A DNA stretch of 64,000 nt from JAEUMG01 sp046349315. GTDB taxonomy: Bacteria > Pseudomonadota > Alphaproteobacteria > Rhizobiales > Aestuariivirgaceae. Below, piece after piece: positions 23,638 through 31,663 of this stretch (positions are counted from its first letter, which is position 1; every line of letters starts with the position of its first letter). The stretch covers positions 87,359 to 151,358 of the forward strand of contig JAXMCQ010000014.1 in the NCBI GenBank assembly GCA_046349315.1, in the 5' to 3' direction. The notes beneath the pieces are model-generated. The model was given only the letters and a program-made list of their open reading frames with translations, ran no database searches and had not been told where the DNA came from. A program made the position numbers and the translations under genes.

Positions 23638-24935
23638 GCGATTTCGACTGCGATATCGCGATCATCGGCGCCGGTCTTGCCGGCGCCGCCGCGGCGAGCA
23701 TTGTCACCGCCCAGGACAAATCGGCGATCATCCTCGAGGCGCGCGATCGCGCCGGGGGCAGGGCCTTCACGCGGCCCTTCACGGCCGGCGGCGACCTCCT
23801 CGAATTCGGCGGCTCGTGGATCACGCCGTGGCATGATCGGGTGCGCCATTATGCCGATCTCACCGGCACGACATTGCGGTCACGCTCGCCGGTGTCCATG
23901 CATTTCTGGAATGACGGAATGACGGTCAGGTCCGGCGAGCCTTCCAGTGAGAAGGCGCGCGCCGCGTTCGATCGCACTATGGCGCGGATCGCGACTGATG
24001 CGGCGCGCTACAAGGCGGGCGAGCGCACCGACGCCGATGGCCAGTCGATGATGAGCGCCAGCCTCAATGCCTATCTCGATCGCATCGACGCAACTCCCGA
24101 AGCGCGCAATCACGTCATGGCTTGGTGGACCGTTTCCGGCAATGGCGATCCGGCGGTGATTTCGGCAAGCGAATTCATTTCGAGCTGTGCCTATGGCGAA
24201 GGCCGCCCGGAAGGCATGATCGACAAGTTGCAGAATACTCTGGTTCCTGGCGCCGGGATCCTGCCCGCGCGGATCATCGAGAAATCCGGCGCCGAGCTCA
24301 GGCTTTCGTCGCCCGTTGTCGCGATCGATCAGTCTACGGATGAAACCATCGTCACCTGTGCCGACGGCAAGAAGGTGAAGGCCCGCGGCGCCATCGTCTG
24401 CCTGCCGATCAATGCGCTGAAGGCCATCGCCTTCACCCCGGCGCTATCGCCGGTGAAGAGTGCCGCGATCGCGCGCGGCCATGGCGGCAAGGCGATCAAG
24501 GTGTGGATCAAGGCGCGCGGTGTCGAGGTGGGCGAGCTTGCAACGGGTGGCATCGACGGCTTGTCCTGGATGTTCGCCGAGCGCAAGTCGGAAGACGGTA
24601 CGACACTCATCGTCTCCTTCGGTATTGCCGATCCGAAATTCGATCCCGACGACCGGCACGCCATTGCCGGCGCCCTGCAGCGCTTCTTCCCCAAGGCCCA
24701 TCTCGTCGCCTGGGATTGGCATGACTGGGTCGCCGATCCCTATGCGCGGGGAACCTGGGTCGCGCTTCCCGCCGACATGCTGGAAATGGCCGATCCCCAG
24801 AATTGGCAGCCCGAAGGCCGGCTTGCCTTCGCGACATCGGATATAGCCCCCGACCAGGCCGGCTGGTTCGAAGGCGCCATCATTGCCGGGGAGGCGGCTG
24901 CGAACGCCTTGCTCCGGCAATCGAATACGCTTTGA
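23634..24935 (+). CDS. FAD-dependent amine oxidase (flavin monoamine oxidase family)
   Basis: A 433-residue flavoprotein. The N-terminal dinucleotide motif is AIIGAGLAGAAAASIV followed by the acidic ILEARDRAGGRAFT and LEFGGSWI, typical of the monoamine oxidase/phytoene desaturase superfamily. The C-terminal FAD-contacting part ends FEGAIIAGEAAANALLRQ. Family members oxidise amines, polyamines or amino acids. No signal peptide is seen, so it acts in the cytoplasm. It is coupled to the DUF2158 gene and followed 30 bases later by a VWA-like gene. The substrate is unknown. Confidence 0.85.
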   Translation: MSDFDCDIAIIGAGLAGAAAASIVTAQDKSAIILEARDRAGGRAFTRPFTAGGDLLEFGGSWITPWHDRVRHYADLTGTTLRSRSPVSMHFWNDGMTVRSGEPSSEKARAAFDRTMARIATDAARYKAGERTDADGQSMMSASLNAYLDRIDATPEARNHVMAWWTVSGNGDPAVISASEFISSCAYGEGRPEGMIDKLQNTLVPGAGILPARIIEKSGAELRLSSPVVAIDQSTDETIVTCADGKKVKARGAIVCLPINALKAIAFTPALSPVKSAAIARGHGGKAIKVWIKARGVEVGELATGGIDGLSWMFAERKSEDGTTLIVSFGIADPKFDPDDRHAIAGALQRFFPKAHLVAWDWHDWVADPYARGTWVALPADMLEMADPQNWQPEGRLAFATSDIAPDQAGWFEGAIIAGEAAANALLRQSNTL

Positions 24936-24965
24936 ATTAAGCTTCCTGCTATTATCTTCACCGTT

Positions 24966-25697
24966 ATGACCGCTGGGAATTCCAAAGCCCCCATTCCCGC
25001 CGAAGGCAACAAGCCGCCGGCTGAGGAGAATGACGTTGACGCATTCCTCGCGCAGGTGCGCTCGATGCCGCCGCCAGCCCGCCAGGGGGAAGCGAGCGGC
25101 CGATTGATCTTTGCCATGGACGCGACGATGAGCCGGCAGCCGACCTGGGACCGGGCGCTGCAGATCCAGGGCGAGATGTTCCAGGAGACCGAGCGGATCG
25201 GCGGCCTTGATGTCCAGCTCGTCTATTTTCGCGGCTTCAATGAGTGCCGCGCGTCGAAATGGGTGAGCGAGCCGACAGCCCTTGCGCGCCTCATGGCGGG
25301 CGTCGATTGCCGCGGTGGGCATACGCAGATCGCCAAGGTGCTCTCCCACATCAAGGCCGAGGCCGGGAAAGCCAAGGTCAATGCCGTCGTCTATGTCGGC
25401 GATGCGATGGAGGAGAACATCGACACCGTGTGCGGCAAGGCGGGCGAGGTCGGTCTGCTCGGCATTCCGATATTCATGTTCCAGGAAGGCAGTGACGGCG
25501 CCGTTGCCAATGCCTATCGCGAAATCGCCCGATTGACCGGCGGCGCCTATCTGCGACTCGACGGTAATTCCGCTCACGCTCTCCGCGATCTTCTCTCCGC
25601 CGTTGCGGTCTATGCGGCGGGCGGCCGAAAGGCGCTCGAAAGCCATTCCAAGAGCAAAGGCGGCAATGCCGCCTTGCTGCTCCAGCAGCTTCGCTAG
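24966..25697 (+). CDS. VWA-domain-like protein
   Basis: A 243-residue protein. After a Pro-rich N-terminal stretch of about 45 residues it has a von Willebrand A-like domain: a metal-site motif LIFAMDATMSRQPTW (Asp-x-Thr-x-Ser), a Thr in GGHTQIAKVL, and VVYVGDAMEEN (third-loop Asp). It has no signal peptide or membrane segment. It ends 3 bases before a DnaJ-domain gene. VWA proteins usually assemble complexes or work with chaperone-like ATPases; here the partner may be the DnaJ protein. Function unknown. Confidence 0.75.
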   Translation: MTAGNSKAPIPAEGNKPPAEENDVDAFLAQVRSMPPPARQGEASGRLIFAMDATMSRQPTWDRALQIQGEMFQETERIGGLDVQLVYFRGFNECRASKWVSEPTALARLMAGVDCRGGHTQIAKVLSHIKAEAGKAKVNAVVYVGDAMEENIDTVCGKAGEVGLLGIPIFMFQEGSDGAVANAYREIARLTGGAYLRLDGNSAHALRDLLSAVAVYAAGGRKALESHSKSKGGNAALLLQQLR

Positions 25698-25700
25698 CGC

Positions 25701-26402
25701 ATGCCCAGTTTCCTCATTGCTGCGGCTATCCTCGTCGGCGGCTTGTGGCTGATCCGCCAGTTTTCCCAGGCAACACCGGGACAAGCCAGCGCATTGACCC
25801 GCCAGATCGGCGGCGTCGCTTGTATTGCCGGCGCTGGCTTTCTGACATTGCGCGGACAGGCGGCAATTGCCGCACCGCTCTTCGTCTTTGGCGTCGGTCT
25901 CATGGGAAAGTCGGCCCTGTTTCCAACCGGCTTTCCTTGGGAGCGGAAATCGTCCGGCCAGAATTCGCGGGTCAGAACCTCCGTCATTGCCATGGAACTC
26001 GACCATGATACCGGGCGCATGGACGGCGAAGTACTCACCGGTCCTTTGCAGGGGAAACGGTTGTCAGTGTTGACCGATGCGCAGCTTGCGAGCCTGCATG
26101 GGCTCTGCGCGAAAGCAGGCGATCAGAGCCTGCCTTTGCTCGAGGCTTGGCTCGATCGCACCAAGCCGGCATGGCGTGAAGCCTGGGGCGGCAAAGGGAA
26201 TGGCCAGAAGGCGCAGGCGCCCAGCGGCAAGATGAGCGAAGAAGAGGCCTTTGCGGTCCTAGGCCTCAAGCCGGGTGCCAAGTCCGAAGACATCCGCGCG
26301 GCGCATCGCCGATTGATGAAGGAGTTTCACCCTGACAAGGGCGGCTCCGACTATCTCGCCGCGAAAATCAACCAGGCGAAGGAACGACTGCTTCAGGACT
26401 GA
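25701..26402 (+). CDS. Membrane-anchored DnaJ-domain protein
   Basis: A 233-residue protein with two N-terminal membrane segments (about residues 3-20 and 35-70) and a C-terminal J-domain. The J-domain reads EEEAFAVLGLKPGAKSEDIRAAHRRLMKEFHPDKGGSDY with the essential His-Pro-Asp. There is no Gly/Phe or zinc-finger region, so it is a type III J-protein, similar in layout to DjlA or to Tim14-like proteins of alphaproteobacteria. It would recruit DnaK to the inner membrane. Its end overlaps the convergent carboxypeptidase gene by 10 bases. Confidence 0.85.
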   Translation: MPSFLIAAAILVGGLWLIRQFSQATPGQASALTRQIGGVACIAGAGFLTLRGQAAIAAPLFVFGVGLMGKSALFPTGFPWERKSSGQNSRVRTSVIAMELDHDTGRMDGEVLTGPLQGKRLSVLTDAQLASLHGLCAKAGDQSLPLLEAWLDRTKPAWREAWGGKGNGQKAQAPSGKMSEEEAFAVLGLKPGAKSEDIRAAHRRLMKEFHPDKGGSDYLAAKINQAKERLLQD

Positions 26403-27967
26403 GGCGAGAGCGCCACGCAGCCGATGCCCTTCTGGGTCAATTGCCGGCAGGCGGCGCGGGCTGCGTCTTCCGAGAAGCCGGAGAAGCGGGCGCGGTAGAT
26501 CGTTTCGTTGCCCTTCTGCACCTGGACGGTGAAGGCCTGCTTGTCGTCGAGGAGGGCCAATCCGGTCTTGCGGGCATCGCGCAATTTATCCTGCGCAGCG
26601 CGCTTGTTCGGGAAAGCGCCGATCTGGATTTTCCAGCTCATTTCGGTTGGAGGAACAAGAATTTGCCCGGCCCAGCCTGAACTGCCGGCGTCGCTCTTAA
26701 CCGCAAAGGGCAGGGCCTCGCCGCTTGCCTGCTTGGAGACCTGGGTCTCGGACCCTTCCGGCAGCGGCGCAACCAGGACCTGGCCTTGCCCTTCGGCGAG
26801 CGAGGCGACCGTGGTGGTGGTGGTGGTCGCTGTCGACGGGGGAATTTCGGCGATCAGTTCCTCGTCGGATGAATCCTCGGCATCGCCCTCATCGACTTCG
26901 GTTGCAGCGCGGGCGAGATCGGCGACCGTCTTGTCAGACGGGCGGCCCTTGCTGGCCGACGGTTTCGTCTTCTTGGAGGTGGTGGGTTCGGGGGCGCGCT
27001 GTGCCTCAGGCTCGATGATCTGGTCGACGGCGACGGCCTCGGTCTCCTCGACGGCTGCGACGTCGAGATCCTTCGGAGCGGCCGAACCTTTGATCGACGC
27101 AGCAAGCATCTTGCCATCCTTGCACTTCGGCAGTTGCTTGCTCAGCATCGCAATCATGTACTGGTTGCGGGCATTGCCCGTCCTGCCGCCCATGACGACG
27201 CCGATAATGCGCTTGTCGCCGCGCCTGACGGAGGAGGTCAGGTTGAAGCCCGAGGCGCGGATATAACCGGTTTTGATGCCGTCAGTGCCGTCGAACTTGC
27301 CGAGCAGGCGATTGTGGGTGCGGATGACCCGGCCCTTGTAGTTGAACGACATCAACTTGAAGTAGGGGTAGTATTGCGGGAAGTCGCGCTGGATGCGCAG
27401 CGACAGCGTCGCCATGTCGCGCGCCGTTGTCATCTGGCCGGGATTGGGAAGGCCGGATGCATTCCTAAATGTCGTGCGGCTCATGCCGAGTGAGCGGGCG
27501 GTCTTCGTCATGCGGTCGGCAAAGGCACTTTCGCTGCCGGCGATATTCTCGCCGATCGCCGAGGCCACGTCATTGGCCGAAAGCGTGACCAGCGCCTTGA
27601 TCGCGTCCTCGACTGCAACGGTCTTGCCGGCCGGCACGCCAAGCTTGGTCGGGGCCATGCCGGAGGCGCGCTTGGACATCTTGAGCTGGGTCGAAAGCGT
27701 CATCCGCCCGGCTTTCAATTCCCCGAACAGGATGTAGAGGGTCATAACCTTGGTCAGCGAGGCAGGATAGCGCTTGCCGTCAGGATCGCTCGAAAACAGG
27801 ACTTCGCCGGTTCTCGCATCGACGGCAATGGCTGAGAATTTAGGACCGGCCGCTTCGGCGGTGCCGGCGGCAACAAACATCATGAGGGCCGCAAAGCCCG
27901 CTACACAGCGCCAAAACGTCGAATTTGCCAATGACCGCGAATTAGCGTCCCGCATCCCGACTACCAT
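26393..27967 (-). CDS. D-alanyl-D-alanine carboxypeptidase with C-terminal SPOR domain
   Basis: A penicillin-binding protein of about 524 residues of the S11 family. A signal peptide is followed by the three active-site motifs SLTKVM, SAND and GIKTGY. A long Thr/Glu/Ala-rich linker leads to a C-terminal SPOR domain (MSWKIQIGAFPNKRAAQDKLRDA), which binds denuded glycan at division sites. It trims the terminal D-Ala of peptidoglycan stems in the periplasm. The start may be 27967 or 27955; both keep the signal peptide. Carboxypeptidases with SPOR domains are common in Rhizobiales. Confidence 0.9.
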   Translation of the reverse strand: MVVGMRDANSRSLANSTFWRCVAGFAALMMFVAAGTAEAAGPKFSAIAVDARTGEVLFSSDPDGKRYPASLTKVMTLYILFGELKAGRMTLSTQLKMSKRASGMAPTKLGVPAGKTVAVEDAIKALVTLSANDVASAIGENIAGSESAFADRMTKTARSLGMSRTTFRNASGLPNPGQMTTARDMATLSLRIQRDFPQYYPYFKLMSFNYKGRVIRTHNRLLGKFDGTDGIKTGYIRASGFNLTSSVRRGDKRIIGVVMGGRTGNARNQYMIAMLSKQLPKCKDGKMLAASIKGSAAPKDLDVAAVEETEAVAVDQIIEPEAQRAPEPTTSKKTKPSASKGRPSDKTVADLARAATEVDEGDAEDSSDEELIAEIPPSTATTTTTTVASLAEGQGQVLVAPLPEGSETQVSKQASGEALPFAVKSDAGSSGWAGQILVPPTEMSWKIQIGAFPNKRAAQDKLRDARKTGLALLDDKQAFTVQVQKGNETIYRARFSGFSEDAARAACRQLTQKGIGCVALSPQS

Positions 27968-28156
27968 CCCACTTACGACCCCGGTTGGGTCCAACCCTCA
28001 GGGCCCGCCTAGGCAGGCCCACTCAAACGAGTGTCCGAGTGCCGGTCCCTGGACCGACTCTGCCGAAGCAGGCTCGAACTTCTCGTCCCCAATAGCTTCT
28101 CTGGGGGCGATTGTCACCCTTTGAGCCTTACCGAGTGGTAAACGAATCCATTGAAA

Positions 28157-28168
28157 TTGTGCAATGCA
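28157..28168 (+). promoter_or_regulatory. Operator-like repeat TTGTGCAATGCA (upstream copy)
   Basis: This 12-base element occurs twice upstream of the phasin gene; the second copy is TTGTGCACTGCA at 28188-28199, exactly 31 bases further, three helical turns. The core TGCANTGCA is palindromic. TGC-rich sites of this kind are bound by PhaR, the regulator that controls phasin and PHB granule genes in alphaproteobacteria. Confidence 0.55.
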
Positions 28169-28177
28169 AAATCATTC

Positions 28178-28205
28178 TTGACAATTTTTGTGCACTGCAT
28201 ATATG
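28178..28205 (+). promoter_or_regulatory. Phasin promoter overlapped by a second operator-like repeat
   Basis: TTGACA (28178-28183) is followed after 16 bases by TATATG (28200-28205), a good sigma-70-type promoter. The second TTGTGCACTGCA repeat (28188-28199) fills the spacer, so a bound protein would block RNA polymerase. The phasin start lies 46 bases downstream of the -10. Confidence 0.7.
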
Positions 28206-28251
28206 ACGTAACACAAGGGCCTTGGCCCGGTGCACAGCAAGGAGATCGGTT

Positions 28252-28596
28252 ATGATCAAGTCGTTTGAAGACTTCCAGGCCATTGGCAAGGACGGCTTCG
28301 AGACCTATGTCGCCTCGGCGACCGCGATGACGAAGGGCCTGCAGGCGATCGCCGCGGAAGCGGCGGATTTTTCGCGCAAATCCTTCGAGAAAAACACGGA
28401 AGTTTTCCAGAATGCGGTTTCGGCCAAGTCCTTCGACAAGGTCGTTGAGCTGCAGCAGTCCTACGCCAAGGAAGCTTACGAAGCTTTTGTCGGCGAGATG
28501 ACCAAGATTGGCGAACTTTACACGACCGCCGCGAAGGAAGCCTACAAGCCCTTCGAATCGAAGTTCTCGACCTTCGGCTTCAAGCCGCTCGTCTAA
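28252..28596 (+). CDS. Phasin family protein
   Basis: A 114-residue helical protein, MIKSFEDFQAIGKDGFETYV, rich in Ala, Lys and Phe, with the repeating FxKxxE and SYAKEAYEAFVGEM patterns of the phasin family. Phasins coat polyhydroxybutyrate granules and set their size. The ATG at 28252 has AAGGAG 8 bases upstream. It is a single-gene unit with its own promoter, PhaR-like sites and terminators. No PHB synthase gene lies in this window. Confidence 0.88.
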   Translation: MIKSFEDFQAIGKDGFETYVASATAMTKGLQAIAAEAADFSRKSFEKNTEVFQNAVSAKSFDKVVELQQSYAKEAYEAFVGEMTKIGELYTTAAKEAYKPFESKFSTFGFKPLV

Positions 28597-28603
28597 GTTC
28601 CAG

Positions 28604-28634
28604 CTTGCGGCAAAGTGTCCAAACTTGCCGCAAG
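28604..28634 (+). terminator. Hairpin just after the phasin gene
   Basis: CTTGCGGCAA (28604-28613) and TTGCCGCAAG (28625-28634) form a perfect 10-bp stem with an 11-base loop, 8 bases after the stop codon. There is no T-run. It may protect the 3' end of the abundant phasin mRNA or act with the true terminator downstream. Confidence 0.6.
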
Positions 28635-28686
28635 ATAGTTAGGTGAGCACGACTCACCAAATTGTGTTCTACTCTTTGACTGTAGT

Positions 28687-28719
28687 GCCCGGCGGCCTTC
28701 TTGCCGGGCTTTTTCTTTT
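28687..28719 (+). terminator. Rho-independent terminator
   Basis: GCCCGGC (28687-28693) pairs with GCCGGGC (28703-28709), followed directly by TTTTTCTTTT. It is a classic intrinsic terminator, 90 bases after the phasin stop and before clpS. It separates the phasin unit from clpSA. Confidence 0.85.
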
Positions 28720-28806
28720 GTAAAGGCCGGCCGGATTCACTTTCCCGACACTGCCGAAAATTTGGCCTCTCCCATTCCGCCCTTCTGCGCTTATATTATC
28801 CGAGCC

Positions 28807-29130
28807 ATGGCTCCACGCCCACCCATTCGCGAAGACGGCCAGATCGGCGTCATCACCAAGACGGCGACGAAAACCAAAAAGCCGTCGATGTACAAGGTGC
28901 TGCTGCTGAATGACGATTACACGCCGATGGAATTCGTCATTCACGTGCTCGAGCGGTTCTTCAACAAGACCCGCGAGGAAGCGACGCGCGTAATGCTGCA
29001 CGTGCACCAGAAGGGTGTAGGGATCTGTGGAGTCTATACGTTTGAGGTTGCCGAAACAAAAGTGACGCAGGTCATGGACTTTGCGCGCAAGCACCAGCAT
29101 CCTCTGCAATGCACCATGGAGAAAGAATAG
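28807..29130 (+). CDS. clpS: ATP-dependent Clp protease adaptor ClpS
   Basis: A 107-residue adaptor. The core KPSMYKVLLLNDDYTPMEFVIHVLERFF has the NDD and TPMEFV elements that bind N-degron side chains, and HVHQKGVGICGVYTFEVAETK follows. It delivers N-end rule substrates to ClpA. The ATG at 28807 was chosen; an upstream in-frame ATG adds residues with no family match. It is directly followed by clpA. Confidence 0.95.
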   Translation: MAPRPPIREDGQIGVITKTATKTKKPSMYKVLLLNDDYTPMEFVIHVLERFFNKTREEATRVMLHVHQKGVGICGVYTFEVAETKVTQVMDFARKHQHPLQCTMEKE

Positions 29131-29141
29131 GAGCGCCTTGA

Positions 29142-31544
29142 GTGCCGACATTTTCGCGAAGTCTTGAAAAGGCGTTGCACCGCGCTCTGGCGATCGCCAA
29201 CGAACGTCACCACGAATACGCGACGCTTGAACACCTGTTGCTGGCGCTGATCGACGATAAGGACGCAGCAGCCGTCATGCGCGCTTGCAGCGTCGATCTC
29301 GACCTTTTGCGCCGCAATCTCGAATCCTACATCGATAATGAGCTCGCCAATCTCGTCGCCGACCGCGGCGAGGATTCGAAGCCGACTGCCGGCTTCCAGC
29401 GCGTCATCCAGCGCGCCGTTATCCATGTCCAGTCATCCGGTCGCGAAGAGGTCACGGGGGCCAATGTGCTCGTCGCCATTTTCGCCGAGCGCGAGAGCCA
29501 CGCCGCGTTCTTCCTGCAGGAGCAGGACATGACACGATATGACGCGGTCAATTACATTTCGCATGGCATCGCCAAGCGGGCCGGCATGTCCGATGCGCGC
29601 CCGGCGCGCGGCGTCGAGCAGGACCAGCAGTCCGGCGAGGGTGAGCAGGGCGAAGGCAAGAAGAAGCAGGACGGCGATGCGCTCGATGCCTATTGCATCA
29701 ACCTCAACCGTAAGGCTGCCGACGGCAAAATCGATCCGTTGATCGGCCGGCAGACAGAGGTCAACCGCACCATCCAGATCCTGTGCCGCAGGCAAAAGAA
29801 CAATCCGCTTTTCGTCGGCGATCCAGGCGTCGGCAAGACGGCGATCGCGGAGGGCCTCGCACGTCGCATCATCAATGGCGATGTACCCGAGGTGCTCAAG
29901 GACTGCACGATCTTCCAGCTCGACATGGGCGCGCTGCTTGCCGGCACGCGCTATCGCGGCGATTTCGAAGAACGCCTCAAGGCGGTCATCAAGGAGATCG
30001 AGCGCCAGCCCGGCGCCATCATGTTCATCGACGAAATCCACACGGTGATCGGTGCGGGTGCAACCAGCGGCGGCGCGATGGATGCCTCGAATTTGCTGAA
30101 GCCGGCGCTCGCCGGCGGCAACCTGCGCTGCATCGGGTCGACGACCTATAAGGAATACCGTCAGCATTTCGAGAAGGACCGCGCCCTGGTGCGGCGCTTC
30201 CAGAAGATCGACGTTAATGAGCCGTCGATCCCGGATGCGATCAAGATCATGAAGGGGCTCAAGCCCTATTTCGAGGAGTTCCACAAGGTCCGCTACACCG
30301 AGGACGCGATCGAAACCGCCGTACAATTGTCGGCGCGCTACATCAACGACCGGAAACTGCCCGACAAGGCGATCGACGTGATCGACGAGACCGGCGCGTC
30401 GCAGATGCTGCTTCCCGAAAACAAGCGGCGCACGGTGATCGGGGTCAAGGAGATCGAGGACACGATCGCCACCATGGCGCGTATCCCGGCGAAGACCGTG
30501 TCCAAGGATGACGCCAGCGTTCTGAAAGATCTCGAAAACGAACTCAAGCGCATGGTGTTCGGCCAGGACAAGGCTATCGAAGCGCTGGCGGCTTCGATCA
30601 AGCTTGCCCGGGCGGGCTTGCGCGAACCGGAAAAGCCGATCGGCTGCTACCTCTTCTCGGGGCCGACGGGCGTCGGCAAGACGGAAGTCGCCAAGCGGCT
30701 CGCCGAAGTGCTGGGCGTCAACATGCTGCGCTTCGACATGTCGGAATACATGGAGCGGCACACCGTATCGCGGCTCATCGGCGCGCCTCCGGGTTATGTC
30801 GGCTTCGACCAGGGCGGCCTCCTGACCGACGGCATCGACCAGCATCCCTATTCGGTGCTGCTGCTCGATGAAATCGAGAAGGCGCATCCCGACCTGTTCA
30901 ACATCCTTCTGCAGGTCATGGATCACGGCAAGCTCACCGATCACAACGGCAAGTCGGTCGATTTCCGCAATGCCATCCTGATCATGACGACCAATGCGGG
31001 AGCCCAAGATCTTGCCGGCGCCGCCTTCGGCTTCCATCGCAACAAGCGCGAGGGCGACGATCAGGAAGCGATCAACCGGATGTTCTCGCCGGAATTCCGC
31101 AACCGTCTCGATGCGACGATCGGCTTTGCCCATCTGCCGCCGGAAGTGGTGCGCAAGGTGGTCGAGAAATTCGTCCTGCAACTCGAAGCCCAGCTCGGCG
31201 AGCGGCAGGTCAATATCGAACTGTCTCAGGAGGCCGGCGATTGGCTGGCGCGCAAGGGCTATGACGAGAAGATGGGCGCAAGGCCATTGGCGCGCGTCAT
31301 TCAGGAATACATCAAAAAGCCGTTGGCGGACGAGGTGCTGTTCGGCAAGCTCGTCCAGGGGGGAACGGTGCGTATCCTTTTCGAGGCTACCGAGGACGGG
31401 GAGGGCAAGCTTGCCTTCCAATTCCTGAGCCGGGATGAGGAAAAGGCGCTGCCGCGGCCGGAAGAACGCAAGGCGCTGCCGCGCCGGGCGAACGGCGCTT
31501 CCAAGCCGCGTAAATCGCCCAAGCGAGAAGCGAAGGCGGAGTAA
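29142..31544 (+). CDS. clpA: ATP-dependent Clp protease ATP-binding subunit ClpA
   Basis: An 800-residue AAA+ unfoldase. The N-domain starts at GTG 29142 (MPTFSRSLEKALHRAL). Two ATPase modules follow with Walker A motifs GDPGVGKTA and GPTGVGKTE and Walker B IMFIDEIH and VLLLDEIE. The C-terminus carries an extra basic tail (about 30 residues rich in Arg, Lys and Pro). It works with ClpP in the cytoplasm; clpP is not in this window. It is 11 bases after clpS, the usual pairing. Confidence 0.95.
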   Translation: MPTFSRSLEKALHRALAIANERHHEYATLEHLLLALIDDKDAAAVMRACSVDLDLLRRNLESYIDNELANLVADRGEDSKPTAGFQRVIQRAVIHVQSSGREEVTGANVLVAIFAERESHAAFFLQEQDMTRYDAVNYISHGIAKRAGMSDARPARGVEQDQQSGEGEQGEGKKKQDGDALDAYCINLNRKAADGKIDPLIGRQTEVNRTIQILCRRQKNNPLFVGDPGVGKTAIAEGLARRIINGDVPEVLKDCTIFQLDMGALLAGTRYRGDFEERLKAVIKEIERQPGAIMFIDEIHTVIGAGATSGGAMDASNLLKPALAGGNLRCIGSTTYKEYRQHFEKDRALVRRFQKIDVNEPSIPDAIKIMKGLKPYFEEFHKVRYTEDAIETAVQLSARYINDRKLPDKAIDVIDETGASQMLLPENKRRTVIGVKEIEDTIATMARIPAKTVSKDDASVLKDLENELKRMVFGQDKAIEALAASIKLARAGLREPEKPIGCYLFSGPTGVGKTEVAKRLAEVLGVNMLRFDMSEYMERHTVSRLIGAPPGYVGFDQGGLLTDGIDQHPYSVLLLDEIEKAHPDLFNILLQVMDHGKLTDHNGKSVDFRNAILIMTTNAGAQDLAGAAFGFHRNKREGDDQEAINRMFSPEFRNRLDATIGFAHLPPEVVRKVVEKFVLQLEAQLGERQVNIELSQEAGDWLARKGYDEKMGARPLARVIQEYIKKPLADEVLFGKLVQGGTVRILFEATEDGEGKLAFQFLSRDEEKALPRPEERKALPRRANGASKPRKSPKREAKAE

Positions 31545-31554
31545 GAACACAACC

Positions 31555-31617
31555 TCCATGGCAGGGCTTGACCCTGCCATCCAGTCTGGATGGGTGCCTC
31601 AAGGGCGCCCATGGAGA
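31555..31617. repeat. Palindromic intergenic repeat / hairpin after clpA
   Basis: A 63-base element with outer arms CTCCATGG (31555-31562) and CCATGGAG (31610-31617) and two inner hairpins: ATGGCAGGG with CCCTGCCAT, and GGGTGCC with GGGCGCCC pairing less well. The motif GGCAGGGCTTGACCCTGCC is of a kind dispersed between genes in many Rhizobiales genomes. It lies between clpA and kbl and could end clpA transcription. Confidence 0.65.
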
Positions 31618-31663
31618 TTGTAGTCCGGAATTGCGGTAGGCTTCATTGCTCAAGGAGCCCGTC

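Noticed and set aside
26813..26830. Short GTG repeat (gtggtggtggtggtggt) as a possible microsatellite of interest
   Set aside because: It encodes the Thr run in the linker of the carboxypeptidase on the minus strand and needs no further explanation.
29433..31580. 715-residue open frame antisense to clpA
   Set aside because: Long open frames opposite GC-rich genes are common. It has no ribosome-binding site or recognisable domain, and clpA is certain.
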